DNA of 51,628 bases from Burkholderiaceae bacterium (lineage in GTDB: Bacteria; Pseudomonadota; Gammaproteobacteria; Burkholderiales; Burkholderiaceae_F), in the NCBI GenBank assembly GCA_022843955.1, contig JALHMQ010000031.1, positions 1 to 51,628 of the forward strand. Reading direction: 5' to 3'. The notes beneath the pieces are model-generated. The model saw only the letters and a list, made by a program, of their open reading frames with translations, had not been told where the DNA came from and did no database searches. Shown here piece after piece: positions 1 to 12,100 of the stretch. The translations under genes and the position numbers were made by a program. Position 1 is the stretch's first letter, and the number at the start of each line of letters is the position of its first letter.

Positions 1-1
1 T

Positions 2-958
2 GCCGCCGCCACGCCGCCGGTCGCTTCCAAGGGGCCGGCCGAGCCGCCCCCGGCGGCGGTCGCTCCGGTGGCGTCGCCGCCCGTGCCGGCGACCGCGCCT
101 GCCCCCGATCGTCTGGTCCTGGCCGCGCCGGAAGAGACGCCCGCCGCCACGCCCAGTGCGCCAACCCCTGCACCGACGCCGACCGACGAACTGGTCAAGC
201 GCCTCGACGAACTGGCCACCGAGGTCAAGCGCCTGCGGACCGAACTGGACGCGGCCAACGTACGCAATGCGGCGCTCAACGAACAAGTCGCCAGCGCAGG
301 GGGTGTCAACCTCGGCTGGGCCGTGGCAGCGGGCGTGTCGATCCTGTTTGCCGGACTGTTGTGGATGTCGAACCGGCGGCCACGCCCGCGGCGCGAGCGC
401 GCCGACGACCACGATATCGAAGGACCGATGACTCGCATCGTCGGCCGTCGCACGCAGGCGGCGTCACACGACGCGGCTGCCCAGGCTGCCGCGGCTGCAA
501 CTGCGGCAACGGTGGCCGGTGCAGGCACTCATCTCGCGACCAACCTCACGGACGTGCGCAGTCACCACGACATCCAGGTGACCGAGATGGGCGACGAAGA
601 GGCAATTCGCGAGCTGTACTCCGGGTACGTGAGCAAGCAGTCGTCGCCCAGCACGGTGATGCGTGGGGATCTGCAGTTGTCATCTGCCGGCAGGGGCGAA
701 TACAGCACGCGTTTCGGCGACGAGACCGGGGCGACGCGCATGACGATGCCGCTGACCACGCAGATCGCGGTCGACATCGACCTGTCGCAGGACGACGGCT
801 ATGGCATGTCGCCGCCACCGCCGCCCGGACAGACGGTCACGCGCCCGCTTGAACTTGACCTCGAACTCGACCTGCCGCTGGACGACTCACTCACGCGCGG
901 CAAGGGCGACAAGGGCGGCAAGGGCGACAAGGGCGACAAGGGCAGCAAGGCCGACTGA
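2..958 (+). CDS. FimV-like single-pass membrane protein, 3' part (5' end outside window)
   Basis: The frame is open from base 2 to a TGA at 956-958, so the gene begins before the window; the GTG at 68 is only an internal codon. Counting from that GTG, the protein shows a Pro/Ala-rich stretch, a heptad-like coiled coil (about residues 40-75), one membrane segment (about 78-101), a basic stop-transfer stretch, then an acidic cytoplasmic part with a DLELDLPLDD motif and a Lys-Gly-Asp tail. Coiled coil, single membrane span and Asp/Leu-rich motif resemble the FimV/peptidoglycan-hub family linked to type IV pili, but the LysM domain that would confirm it is not in view. The pilU gene nearby agrees with a pilus link. 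Family assignment is an inference. Confidence 0.55.
   Translation, partial: AAATPPVASKGPAEPPPAAVAPVASPPVPATAPAPDRLVLAAPEETPAATPSAPTPAPTPTDELVKRLDELATEVKRLRTELDAANVRNAALNEQVASAGGVNLGWAVAAGVSILFAGLLWMSNRRPRPRRERADDHDIEGPMTRIVGRRTQAASHDAAAQAAAAATAATVAGAGTHLATNLTDVRSHHDIQVTEMGDEEAIRELYSGYVSKQSSPSTVMRGDLQLSSAGRGEYSTRFGDETGATRMTMPLTTQIAVDIDLSQDDGYGMSPPPPPGQTVTRPLELDLELDLPLDDSLTRGKGDKGGKGDKGDKGSKAD
902..946 (+). repeat. 9-base coding tandem repeat (Lys-Gly-Asp/Gly/Ser units)
   Basis: Five consecutive 9-base units of the form AAGGGC followed by GAC, GGC or AGC encode repeating Lys-Gly-X at the very C-terminus of the FimV-like protein. Such repeats can change copy number by slippage in whole codons, so tail length may vary between strains. 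Confidence 0.85.
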
Positions 959-988
959 CCCTCGGCCTCGGCGACCTGCCGTCGGCGG

Positions 989-2911
<1,923 letters not shown>

Positions 2912-3027
2912 GTGCTTAGGGGAGGAGACTGTGCTGCGGTCGCAGCCACACGGGGTCAATGCAAGGGACGATCGCGGCGCCGGGCCGCGCAGCGGTTTGC
3001 GCCCGGTGGGGTGGCCGCTGCGGGTTG

Positions 3028-3078
3028 GAACGACTCAGGGAACAAACTCAGAGAACAAAGTCAGGGAACGACTCAGCC
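3028..3078. repeat. Degenerate 13-base tandem repeat, four copies
   Basis: Four back-to-back units each begin GAAC and carry a TCAG core (12, 13, 13 and 13 bases, consensus roughly GAACRAACTCAGG). They fill most of the gap between the prmB stop and the ABC-F start. On the minus strand, the transcribed sense, they read as CTGA-rich repeats. No function is evident. Confidence 0.75.
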
Positions 3079-3086
3079 GCCGCCGA

Positions 3087-3980
3087 TCATGACAGTTCTT
3101 CCTGGCGGGTGAGGAACACCATGTCATCGCCTGCGCTGGTGCTCAGCCACGTCATCGGCACCGACTTGAACTGCTTCTCTACCGTGGCACGTTCGCCGCC
3201 GACTTCGACGATCAGCATGCCGCCGCGCTTCAGGTGCGTGCGGGCTTCGCGCAACAGGCGCTTGATGACGTCCATGCCGTCGGCGCCGCCGGCCAGCGCC
3301 AGCTTGGGCTCGTGCGTGTACTCGCGCGGCAGCCGCGCCATCGACGCGTCGGTGACATACGGCGGGTTGCACAGAACGAGGTCGTAGCGGCGGCCCTGCA
3401 GCGGCGCGAACAGATCGCCCTCGTGCAGCGTGATGCGGTCCTCGAGGCGGTACTCGGCGACGTTCTTCTTGGCGATCTGCAGCGCGTCCTTGGAGATGTC
3501 CACCGCATCCACCTTGGCGCGCGGGAACGCGTCGGCCGCCATCACCGCCAGGCAGCCGGAACCGGTGCACAGGTCGAGGATGTCGGCGACTTTGCCCGGC
3601 TCGGAGATCCAGGGCTGCAACTCGTCCTTGAGCAACTCGGCGATGAACGAGCGCGGAATGATCGCCCGCTCATCGATGTGGAAGCGGTAGTCCTGCAACC
3701 AGGCTTCCTTGAGGATGTAGGCGACCGGCAGGCGCTTTTTCACGCGCAGGTCGATCTGCTGCAGCAGCGTGTTGATCTCGGCCAGCGTCAGGTAGGCGTC
3801 GAGGAAGACGTCGAGCCGCTCGATCGGCAGGTTGAGCGAACGCATCACCAGGAACACCGCTTCGTCGAAGGCATCGGCCTGACCGTGGCCAAAAAACACG
3901 TTGCTCTCGTTGAAGCGCGTCACGGCAAAGCGCAGGGCATCGCGCAAGGTGCGCAGGTTGGCTTGGGCGTCGATGGACAT
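3087..3980 (-). CDS. prmB: Ribosomal protein L3 N5-glutamine methyltransferase PrmB
   Basis: A 297-residue class I SAM-dependent methyltransferase of the HemK/PrmB group. The SAM-binding motif DLCTGSG is at 136-142 and the amide-methylation motif NPPY at 205-208, preceded by an N-terminal helical domain (about 1-100) for substrate recognition. In this family PrmB methylates a glutamine of ribosomal protein L3, whereas PrmC modifies release factors. The long N-terminal domain and the neighbourhood next to dapE favour PrmB. It starts 10 bases after the dapE stop, so the two are probably co-transcribed. Confidence 0.88.
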   Translation of the reverse strand: MSIDAQANLRTLRDALRFAVTRFNESNVFFGHGQADAFDEAVFLVMRSLNLPIERLDVFLDAYLTLAEINTLLQQIDLRVKKRLPVAYILKEAWLQDYRFHIDERAIIPRSFIAELLKDELQPWISEPGKVADILDLCTGSGCLAVMAADAFPRAKVDAVDISKDALQIAKKNVAEYRLEDRITLHEGDLFAPLQGRRYDLVLCNPPYVTDASMARLPREYTHEPKLALAGGADGMDVIKRLLREARTHLKRGGMLIVEVGGERATVEKQFKSVPMTWLSTSAGDDMVFLTRQEELS

Positions 3981-3990
3981 CGGTGGTCTC

Positions 3991-5127
3991 TTATGTTCCT
4001 TGGCGCAACAACTGCTCCAGGGTACGGCGATAGATGTTCTTCAGCGGCTCGAGATCGGCAATGGCGATGCACTCGTCGATCTTGTGGATGGTTGCGTTCG
4101 GCGGACCGAACTCCACCACTTGCGGGCACACGGTTGCGATGAAGCGGCCATCCGAGGTGCCGCCGGTGGTCGACAGCGCGGGCGCGAAGCCGGTCTCCGC
4201 ACGGATCGCGTCGCTCAACGCATCCACCAACGTGCCGGGCGGGGTCAGGAACGATTGCGCGCCCACGGTCCAGCGGATGCCGAACAGCAGCCCGTGGCGG
4301 CGCAGGATGTCCTCGATGCGCTGCTGCAGCCCGGCAGCGGTGGACACCGGCGCGAAGCGCAGATTGAAGTCGACGGTGCAGGTGCCCGGGATCACATTCA
4401 GAGCGCCGGTACCGGCCTGGATGTTCGAAACCTGAAACGTGGTGGGCGGGAAAAACTCGTTGCCGTTGTCCCACACCGTGGCCGCCAGTTCGGCGAGCGC
4501 CGGTGCCAGCAGGTGCACCGGGTTCTTTGCCAACTGCGGATAGGCGACATGACCCTGCACGCCCTGCACGACCAGCCGACCCGACAGCGAGCCGCGCCGC
4601 CCGTTCTTGATCGTGTCACCGATCCGGTCCACCGAGGTCGGCTCGCCAACGATCGCCATGTCGATCTGCTCGCCGCGTGCGGCCAACTGTTCGATGACCA
4701 GCACGGTACCGTCGGTGGCCGGGCCCTCCTCGTCCGAGGTCAGCAACAGGGCGATCGAACCGGCGTGCTCGGGACGCGCACGGACGAACTCTTCGGCGGC
4801 GACCACGAACGCGGCGACCGAGGATTTCATGTCGGAGGCGCCACGACCGTACAGAAGACCGTCGCGGATCGTTGGCTCGAAGGGATCGCTCGACCATTGG
4901 TCGAGCGGGCCGGTCGGCACCACGTCGGTATGGCCGGCAAAGACCACGGTCGGCCGTGCACTGCCGCGCCGCAGCCACAGGTTGGTGGTGCCGTTGCGCT
5001 CGATCGTTTCGGCCACGAAGCCGCTTGCCGCCAGACGTTGTCCCACGAGTGCCTGGCAACCCGCGTCGTCGGGCGTCACGGAGCGGCGGCGGATCAACTG
5101 TTGGGCAAGTTCGAGCGTAGCGGTCAT
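3991..5127 (-). CDS. dapE: Succinyl-diaminopimelate desuccinylase
   Basis: A 378-residue M20-type zinc peptidase that hydrolyses N-succinyl-LL-diaminopimelate to LL-diaminopimelate and succinate, late in lysine and peptidoglycan precursor synthesis. Visible motifs are AGHTDVVP (His66 and Asp68), [11 protein letters not shown] (bridging Asp99), SDEEGPA (Glu133/Glu134) and GEPTSVD (Glu162), plus the Gly-rich STTGGTSD near the C-terminus. Length matches E. coli DapE (375). I chose the ATG at 5127, which gives MTATLELAQ; a TTG at 5139 would add four residues, and neither has a clear ribosome binding site. dapC and dapD lie upstream on the same strand, separated by pilU. Confidence 0.95.
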   Translation of the reverse strand: MTATLELAQQLIRRRSVTPDDAGCQALVGQRLAASGFVAETIERNGTTNLWLRRGSARPTVVFAGHTDVVPTGPLDQWSSDPFEPTIRDGLLYGRGASDMKSSVAAFVVAAEEFVRARPEHAGSIALLLTSDEEGPATDGTVLVIEQLAARGEQIDMAIVGEPTSVDRIGDTIKNGRRGSLSGRLVVQGVQGHVAYPQLAKNPVHLLAPALAELAATVWDNGNEFFPPTTFQVSNIQAGTGALNVIPGTCTVDFNLRFAPVSTAAGLQQRIEDILRRHGLLFGIRWTVGAQSFLTPPGTLVDALSDAIRAETGFAPALSTTGGTSDGRFIATVCPQVVEFGPPNATIHKIDECIAIADLEPLKNIYRRTLEQLLRQGT

Positions 5128-5147
5128 CAGGGTCGGCAAAAGGAAAC

Positions 5148-5208
5148 GGGCGCGCTCAGACTTGAGGGCGCGCCCGCATTATCCAGAAACCGTCCGCCCG
5201 GCGGGCGG
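5148..5208 (-). terminator. Two GC-rich inverted repeats in the pilU-dapE gap
   Basis: Arms GGGCGCGC (5148-5155) and GCGCGCCC (5168-5175) can pair, with a further TCA/TGA pairing inside. A second dyad, CCGCCCG/CGGGCGG, lies at 5194-5208. On the minus strand they follow the pilU stop and precede dapE. Neither is followed by a T tract, so they may be weak terminators, processing hairpins or mRNA stabilisers rather than classical terminators. Confidence 0.4.
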
Positions 5209-5225
5209 CTCCGTCAGGGACGCTC

Positions 5226-6365
5226 CTAAATGTTCAGCGTGAATTCCGAAAACGAGGCGCTGCTGGGGGCCGGATCCTTGCGCGGCGAGGCGTCGCGCGA
5301 AGCGGGCTTGCCGGCGTTGTTGATCAGCCAGAGCAGGTTGTTCTTCGAGTCCGCCGCCTGCAATGCGTCCTCGCGTGTGATTACGTCCCGCTGCAGCAGC
5401 GTGTACAGGCTTTGCTCGAACGATTGGCTGTCGGGTGCGAGGCTGTGCTCGAGCGACTCCTTGATGGCCTGAACGTCGCCGCGCTCCACCAGGTCGCGCG
5501 TGTGACCGTCGTTGCGCAGGATCTCGACCGCCGGCACGCGTCCGCCTTTCTTCGAACGCACCAGGCGCTGCGAGACGACCGCCTTCATCGAGGCCGCCAT
5601 GTCCTGGAACAGCGCATCGCGTGCTTCGGTCGGATAAAAACTGATCACGCGGTTCAGCGCGTGAGCGCTGTTGGTGGCGTGCATGGTTGCCACCACCAGG
5701 TGACCGGACATCGAATAGCCGAGCGCGGCGGCCATGGTCTCGCGGTCGCGGATCTCGCCGATGAAGAGCACGTCTGGGGCCTGCCGCATCGCACTGCGCA
5801 GCGCTGCGTCGAGCGAGCGCGCGTCCTGGCCGATCTCGCGCTGATTGATGATCGACTTCTTGTTGCGGAACAGGAACTCGATCGGGTCTTCAAAGGTGAG
5901 GATATGGCCGGTGGTCAGCTCATTGCGGTGATCCAGCATCGAAGCGATCGTCGTCGACTTGCCCGAGCCTGCCGCACCGACCACCAGAATCAGCCCGCGC
6001 TTTTCCATCACGAGCGACTTGAGAATGTCGGGCAACAGAAGTTCTTCCAGCCGCGGCACTTCATGCGGGATGTAGCGGATCACCGCCGACACCGAGCCGC
6101 GCTGCATGAAGGCACTCAGGCGAAAGCTGCCGATGCCCTGCACCGGCAGGCCGATATTGAGTTCGCAGCTTTCTTCCAGTGCCCGGAATTGGGCATCGGT
6201 GACGCGATCGGCAAGCAGGCTCACGACCGCCTGCGGCTGCATCCGTTCCTGGTTGATCGGCACGCAGACGCCGTTGATCTTGATGGTGACGGGCGAACCG
6301 ACGGACAGGAACAGGTCGGAGGCGTCCTTTTCAGCCATCAGGCGAAACAGGCGGTCAAGACTCAT
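5226..6365 (-). CDS. pilU: Type IV pilus retraction ATPase, PilT/PilU family
   Basis: A 379-residue secretion-type ATPase. Walker A GAAGSGKST is at 130-138, the Walker B region with APDVLFIGEIRD at about 196-207, and the His box HLVVATMHATNSAHAL at 222-237. The N-terminal PAS-like domain ends near residue 100. PilT and PilU hexamers power pilus retraction for twitching. The longer C-terminal tail (about 345-379) and the lack of any adjacent pilT favour PilU. A good ribosome binding site (GAGGGAG) precedes the ATG at 6365. It sits inside a dap gene cluster rather than beside other pilus genes, 172 bases after dapD. Confidence 0.88.
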   Translation of the reverse strand: MSLDRLFRLMAEKDASDLFLSVGSPVTIKINGVCVPINQERMQPQAVVSLLADRVTDAQFRALEESCELNIGLPVQGIGSFRLSAFMQRGSVSAVIRYIPHEVPRLEELLLPDILKSLVMEKRGLILVVGAAGSGKSTTIASMLDHRNELTTGHILTFEDPIEFLFRNKKSIINQREIGQDARSLDAALRSAMRQAPDVLFIGEIRDRETMAAALGYSMSGHLVVATMHATNSAHALNRVISFYPTEARDALFQDMAASMKAVVSQRLVRSKKGGRVPAVEILRNDGHTRDLVERGDVQAIKESLEHSLAPDSQSFEQSLYTLLQRDVITREDALQAADSKNNLLWLINNAGKPASRDASPRKDPAPSSASFSEFTLNI

Positions 6366-6537
6366 GGGCTAACTCCCTCAGGAGTTGAAAGCATACGCAG
6401 GGGCGTGACGCGCCGCGAGTACCGTGAACGGCTGAAAAGGCCGACTTGTCGGGCGGTTGGGCTGCCGACACGAGGCACCCTGCGTCAGCGGCCCAATGCG
6501 GTCGCCGGCGATCGGTCGATCGGATGAGCCTGTCGCC

Positions 6538-7392
6538 TCAGTCGCCGCGCAGCAACTCGTTGATGGCGGTCTTGGCGCGCGTGCGGGCATCGACCTGCTT
6601 GACGATCACGGCGCAGTAGAGATGACAGTTGTTCGATGGCAGCGAGCCCGCCACCACCACCGAGCCGGCCGGCACCCGGCCATAGCTGATCTCCCCCGTC
6701 TGGCGGTTGAAGATCTTGGTGCTCTGGCCGATGAAGACACCCATGCCGAGCACCGAGTTTTCCTCGACGATCACGCCCTCGACAACCTCGGAGCGAGCAC
6801 CGATGAAGCAGTTATCCTCGATGATCGTGGGGTTGGCTTGCAGCGGTTCGAGCACGCCGCCGATGCCCACGCCGCCGGACAGGTGCACGTTCTTGCCGAT
6901 CTGCGCGCACGAACCCACGGTGGCCCAGGTGTCGACCATCGTGCCTTCGTCGACATAGGCGCCGATGTTGACGTACGAGGGCATCAGCACGACGTTCTTG
7001 GCGAGATAGGCGCCGCGGCGGGCGACGGCGGGCGGGACCACGCGCACGCCGGCGGCTTCGAAGTCCGCTTCATGCCAGGTTGCAAACTTGGTCGGAACCT
7101 TGTCGAAGAACTGGAACGGCCGGGCAAACGGGTCCTGCTGCGCGCGGAAAGCTTCGAACGACATCATCTCGTTCTGTCCGAGCCGGAACGACAGCAACAC
7201 AGCCTTCTTGATCCACTGGTGCGTCACCCACTCGCCATTGAGTTTCTCGGCGACACGCAGCCGACCGGCGTCCATGTCGGCGAGAACCTGACCGACAGCC
7301 GTCTTTACCGGGCCGCTGTAGTCAATCTCGTGCTTGACGTTCAATTCGGCTCGGCGCTCCCAAGCGTCGTCGATGATGGTCTGAAGATTCAT
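6538..7392 (-). CDS. dapD: Tetrahydrodipicolinate N-succinyltransferase
   Basis: A 284-residue left-handed beta-helix acyltransferase that succinylates tetrahydrodipicolinate using succinyl-CoA in diaminopimelate synthesis. The sequence begins [14 protein letters not shown], has a helical N-terminal domain (about 1-100), then hexapeptide-repeat coils (about 105-250) that include [18 protein letters not shown] and [14 protein letters not shown], both family hallmarks. The frame stays open upstream of 7392 into the dapC region, but the family start is unambiguous at that ATG. It lies 20 bases after the dapC stop. Confidence 0.96.
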   Translation of the reverse strand: MNLQTIIDDAWERRAELNVKHEIDYSGPVKTAVGQVLADMDAGRLRVAEKLNGEWVTHQWIKKAVLLSFRLGQNEMMSFEAFRAQQDPFARPFQFFDKVPTKFATWHEADFEAAGVRVVPPAVARRGAYLAKNVVLMPSYVNIGAYVDEGTMVDTWATVGSCAQIGKNVHLSGGVGIGGVLEPLQANPTIIEDNCFIGARSEVVEGVIVEENSVLGMGVFIGQSTKIFNRQTGEISYGRVPAGSVVVAGSLPSNNCHLYCAVIVKQVDARTRAKTAINELLRGD

Positions 7393-7412
7393 GCTTGCCG
7401 CTTCCGTTGGTG

Positions 7413-8606
7413 CTACTGGTTTACTGCCAGATTGGCGATCCGACTCGCCGCTTCCGATGCTTCGGCGACCGACGCCACTAGCGCAATGCGCACGAAGCCC
7501 CGGCCGGGACTCATTCCATCGACCGTGCGCGAAAGATAGCTGCCCGGCAGCACGGTGACATGCTGCTCGGCGAACAGTCGCCGCGCGTAGCCTTCGTCGT
7601 CGCCGCCCGGCACAGCCGCCCACAGGTAGAAGCCGGCATCGGGCATCTCCGTCTGCAAGCTTCGCTGCACCAGCGGCGTCGCCTGCGCAAATTTGGTCGC
7701 ATAGAGGCGCCGGTTGTCGACCACGTGCGCTTCGTTGTTCCAAGCCGCGATGCTGGCGGCCTGCACCGCTGGGCTCATCGAGTTGCCGTGATAGGTGCGA
7801 TACAGCAGGAACTGCTTGAGGATCGCGGCATCGCCGGCGACGAAGCCCGAGCGCAGACCCGGCGCGTTTGAGCGCTTGGACAGGCTGCCGAACACCACCA
7901 GACGCGGAAAGCCATGGCGGCCCAGCAGGGCGGCGGCCTGCAGGCCGCCGAGCGGCGCTTGGCCCTCGGTGAAGTAGATCTCCGAGTAGCACTCGTCCGA
8001 GGCGATGACGAAGCCATGGCGATCGCTCAGTTCGAACAGTCGCTGCCACTCGTCGCGCGTCATTACATGGCCGCTCGGATTGCCGGGTGTACACACGTAG
8101 ACGAGTTGCACCTTGGCCCAGGTTGCCTCGTCCACCGAATCGAAGTCCATCTTGAAGCCGTTCGCCGGCGTGGTCGGCAGGAACAGCGGTCGCGCACCGG
8201 CCAGCAAGGCTGCGCCTTCGTAGATTTGATAGAAGGGATTCGGCGAGATCACGATCGCGTCGCTGCGGCGATCCACCACTGCCTGCGCGAACGAGAACAG
8301 CGCCTCGCGCGAGCCGTTGACCGGCAGCACCTGCGTTGCCGGATCGATCGCTGCCGGGGCAAAGCGACGCGTCAGCCAGGCCGCGATCGACGCGCGCAAC
8401 TGATCGGTGCCGATCGTGGTCGGGTACTGCGCCAGCCCGCCGAGGGCGCCGGTCAGCGCCTCGAAGATCAAGGGGGGCGTCGCGTGCTTCGGTTCGCCGA
8501 TGGACAGGTTGATGTGCGGCAGCCGTGCGGGCGGCGTGCTGTCGGCCAGCAGCTTGCGCAGCTGCTCGAACGGGTAGGGCTGCAGCCGGGCGAGATCCGG
8601 GTTCAT
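7413..8606 (-). CDS. dapC: Succinyldiaminopimelate aminotransferase
   Basis: A 397-residue fold-type I PLP aminotransferase. The PLP lysine is Lys244 in [18 protein letters not shown] is at 176-179, and Asp204 and Tyr207 of the cofactor pocket are in [10 protein letters not shown]. Linked directly to dapD, it is best read as the DapC that transfers an amino group from glutamate to N-succinyl-2-amino-6-ketopimelate, the role established for the equivalent Bordetella gene. The start is the ATG at 8606 ([13 protein letters not shown]), where homology begins; in-frame sequence upstream overlaps queF. It starts 8 bases after the queF stop. Confidence 0.92.
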   Translation of the reverse strand: MNPDLARLQPYPFEQLRKLLADSTPPARLPHINLSIGEPKHATPPLIFEALTGALGGLAQYPTTIGTDQLRASIAAWLTRRFAPAAIDPATQVLPVNGSREALFSFAQAVVDRRSDAIVISPNPFYQIYEGAALLAGARPLFLPTTPANGFKMDFDSVDEATWAKVQLVYVCTPGNPSGHVMTRDEWQRLFELSDRHGFVIASDECYSEIYFTEGQAPLGGLQAAALLGRHGFPRLVVFGSLSKRSNAPGLRSGFVAGDAAILKQFLLYRTYHGNSMSPAVQAASIAAWNNEAHVVDNRRLYATKFAQATPLVQRSLQTEMPDAGFYLWAAVPGGDDEGYARRLFAEQHVTVLPGSYLSRTVDGMSPGRGFVRIALVASVAEASEAASRIANLAVNQ

Positions 8607-8614
8607 CGCGCCGC

Positions 8615-9034
8615 CTAGCCGCGCATCGTGGCGTTGGTGTCGAAGCGGCCCAGCTCGATGTAGGGCGCAGCCTTCCAGCCGCGCTTGCGCTGCTCGGCCA
8701 CCACCGTCGTGAAGATGCCGCCGCGGACATACCACTTGGCCGTCAGGCGCAGGTAGCGCGGCGCCATCGCCTTGACCAGGTCGTCGAGGATCTCGTTGGT
8801 CACCGCCTCGTGGAATGCGCCCTCGTTACGGAATGACCACATGTACAGCTTGAGGCTCTTCAACTCGACATTGCGCTTGTCCGGTACGTAGTCCAGGACC
8901 AGGGTGGCGAAATCAGGCTGCCCGGTCAGTGGGCACAGGCAGGTGAACTCGGGGACCTCGATGTGGACCAGGTAGTCGCGGCCGGGGGCCGGATTGGCAA
9001 AGGTGTCGAGTTTCTTGTTGGGGCGTGTGGTCAT
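8615..9034 (-). CDS. queF: NADPH-dependent 7-cyano-7-deazaguanine reductase
   Basis: A 139-residue T-fold enzyme of the short (type I, B. subtilis-like) QueF class, which reduces preQ0 to preQ1 in queuosine tRNA modification. The nucleophilic cysteine is in [12 protein letters not shown] (Cys34), with the conserved Asp41 after it. The QueF motif [15 protein letters not shown] is at about 57-71, and FHE follows. It is the first gene of the minus-strand group, 8 bases from dapC, which suggests co-transcription although the pathways are unrelated. Confidence 0.95.
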   Translation of the reverse strand: MTTRPNKKLDTFANPAPGRDYLVHIEVPEFTCLCPLTGQPDFATLVLDYVPDKRNVELKSLKLYMWSFRNEGAFHEAVTNEILDDLVKAMAPRYLRLTAKWYVRGGIFTTVVAEQRKRGWKAAPYIELGRFDTNATMRG

Positions 9035-9099
9035 GGCGATGCTGGCGTGCCGTCACTGCGCTAGGCCACAGGCAACGGAGTCGGGGCGGGGAATCGAGT

Positions 9100-9114
9100 T
9101 GGTTATGATTCTAC
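9100..9114. promoter_or_regulatory. Candidate divergent promoter between queF and smc
   Basis: The 142-base gap between divergent queF and smc holds TATGAT on the plus strand (9104-9109). TAGAAT overlaps it on the minus strand (9113-9108). Neither has a recognisable -35 at the usual spacing. Proposed only as the likeliest start-site region for both transcripts. Confidence 0.35.
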
Positions 9115-9176
9115 CGATCGACAAATGCAACCCGCGGCGTCGTTCCTGACGCGGCACCTCCCCCGGAAAACACAAC

Positions 9177-12100
9177 GTGCGTCTGCGGCAGATCAAGCTC
9201 GCCGGCTTCAAGTCATTCGCCGATCCGATCCACATCGATGTGCCGGGCGCGCTGGTGGGCGTGGTCGGACCCAACGGCTGCGGCAAGTCCAACGTGATCG
9301 ACGCGGTGCGCTGGGTGCTGGGCGAGAGCAAGGCGTCCGAGCTGCGCGGCGAGTCGATGCAGGACGTGATCTTCAACGGCTCGGGCAATCGCAAGCCGGC
9401 CGGCCGCGCCAGCGTCGAACTGGCGTTCGACAATGCCGACGGCCGCATCCTGGGCGAATGGGGCCGCTTCGCCGAGATCAGCGTCAAGCGCGTGCTCACG
9501 CGTGACGGCGCCAGCAGCTACTACATCAACAACCAGACAGTGCGCCGGCGCGACGTGCAGGACATGTTCCTCGGCACCGGCCTGGGCCCGCGTGCCTACG
9601 CGATCATCGGTCAGGGCATGATCTCGCGCATCATCGAGGCGCGGCCGGAAGAGCTGCGCGTGTTCCTCGAAGAGGCTGCGGGTGTCTCCAAGTACAAGGA
9701 GCGCCGGCGCGAGACCGAGAACCGCCTGTCCGACACGCGTGACAACCTGACCCGCGTCGAAGACATCGTGCGCGAGCTCGATGCGCAGATCGGCAAGCTC
9801 GAACAGCAGGCCGAGGTTGCGCAGCGCTATCGCGACCTGCAGGCACGCCACGACGAGCAGCAGCAGTTGCTGTGGCTGACGCGCAAGCGCGATGCGCAGG
9901 CGGAGCAGGAGCGGGTGGCGAAGGACATCGAGCAGCGTGGGGTGGCGCTCGAATCGCATTTGGCCGACCTGCGCGCCGCCGAGCGGGCGCTGGAGGAACT
10001 GCGCGCCGCCCATTACGCCTCGGGCGACGCGGTGCACGCGGCGCAGGGCGAGGTGTTCAAGATCAACGCAGAGATCGGCAAGCTCGAGTCCGAGATCCGC
10101 ATGATCGTCGACGGGCGCGCGCGCCTGGTGGCGCAGATCGACTCGTTGTCGACCAACCGTTTGCGCCGGTCCACCGAGGCTGACGACCTGCGCCGGCGTG
10201 CCGCCGAGTTCCAGCGTCAGTTCGACGCCGGCGGCGAGCGCCTGGAGATCGCCCGCTCGCAGGCAGAAGAACATGAAGCCGGGTTGCCGACCTTCGAGGA
10301 GGCGTATCAGCAGGCCCGCGAGGCACTGACCCGTACCCGAGCCGACGCTGCGATGGCCGAGCAGTCGATCGAGGCGGCCGGCACCGAACAGCGCACCATC
10401 GACCGCCAGCTGTCGGCGCTGCAGCAGCGGCGCGACCGGCTCGCCGAGGAGCGCCGCCAGCTCGGTCATCCCGACGAAGCGCGGCTCGCCCAGCTGACGA
10501 CCGAGGTCGAGCGCCTGCAGGGCGAACTCGATGGTGCTGCCGTGCGGCTGCAGGATGCCGATGACCGCGCGCCTCAAATGCAGTCCGAGCGGCAGGCGCA
10601 GCTGGACGCGCGCACGCGCGACACCGACGCCTTGGCACGCCTGGAAGCGCGCCTGGTTGCGCTGCGCGACCTGCAGGCGAAGGTCGAGGCGGACGAGAAG
10701 CTCGATCCGTGGTTGCGTGCGCAGGGCCTGGAGTCGCTGCCGCGTCTGTTCAAGAAGCTGCAGGTCGAGCCGGGCTGGGAGATGGCGTTCGAGTCCGTGC
10801 TGCGCGAGCGCATCGAGGGTCTGGAAGTCGGGCGCCTCGACTCGCTCGGTGGGCTGGCCGGCAATGCGCCCCCTGCGCGCGTTTCGTTTTACGCGACCGC
10901 CGGTGCCGTGGCCGGGGATTCGTCTTCCCTGGCGGGCTTTGCGCGGCTGGCTGACCGGGTGCGCGGGCATGACGCAGCGCTGGCGGCGGTGCTCAATGAC
11001 TGGCTCGCCGGCGTCTACGTAGCCGACGACATCGCGCAGGCGCTCGCCGCGCGCAGCCAGCTGCCCCCCGGTGCCCAGCTGGTGGTCAAGGGCGGCCATC
11101 TCGTGTCGCGTCATGCGGTGCGCTTCTACGCCGCCGATGACCGCAAGTCCGGCCTGCTGGCGCGACGGCAGGAGATCGAGAACATCGAGCGCGAGGTGCG
11201 TGCGCAGAAGCTGCTGGTCGAGCAGGCCTCCGCCGCCCTGGTGCGCGCCGAGGCAGCCCTGCGGCAGGTCCAGGAGGCGCAGCAGCAAGAGCGGCAGGTG
11301 GTGGAGCGCGTGCGCAACCAGTTGCACGGCGTGCAGATCGAAGCAGTGCGGCTGTCCGAGATGATCGAGCGCGTCAATCACCGCGCCGGCCAGATCGAGG
11401 GCGAGCTGGTCGAGGTGACGACGCACGAGGAAGAGCTGCGTGCGCAACGGGGCGAGGCGGACAGTCGCTTCGAGCAGCTTGACCAGGAGCTGGGCAGTCG
11501 GCAGGAGGCGGTCGAGTCAGCGCGCGTGGCCTACGAAGCAGCCGATGCCCGCCTGCGCGAGGCGCGCGAGGCGCGCCAGCGGCTGCAGTCGGAGGCGAGT
11601 CGCGTCCAGATCGAGATGAACTCGGCACGTGATCGCGCTGCCGATCTGAACCAGGCGGCCGGCGTGGCGGCCGGCGATGCCGAGAAGTTTGATGCCGATA
11701 TCGAGCTGGCGCAGTTGGAGGTCGCGAAACTTGACGACAGCGCCGTGCGCGGCGGCCTGGACCAGTGGCTGGCGCAGCGTGGCGAGGCCGAAGCGCTGCT
11801 CGCGCAGGCGCGCAGCCGCCAGGACGACCTGGCGCAGCAGTTGCGCGCCAAGGATGAGCAGCGACTGACGCTGGAGCGCGACGTCCAGCCCAAGCGCGAG
11901 AAGATCACCGAGTTGCAGCTCAAGGAGCAGGCGGCACGCATGAACGCCGAGCAGTTTGCCGAGCAGCTCGCCGAAGCGAAGGCGGATGAAGCGGCGCTGC
12001 TGGCGCGCCTGCAGGCGCAGCCGGTGCGTAGTGCGGCACTGCAGGCGGAGATCGTCCGGCTGGCGGCTGAGATCGAGGCGCTCGGCGCGGTCAACCTGGC

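Noticed and set aside
9213-11447. 744-codon open frame on the minus strand inside smc, and similar long antisense frames elsewhere (for example 38683-40215 and 48605-50251)
   Set aside because: In high-GC genes the opposite frame rarely meets stop codons. These translations are rich in Arg, His, Ala and Gln, show no domains, and lie under strongly conserved genes.
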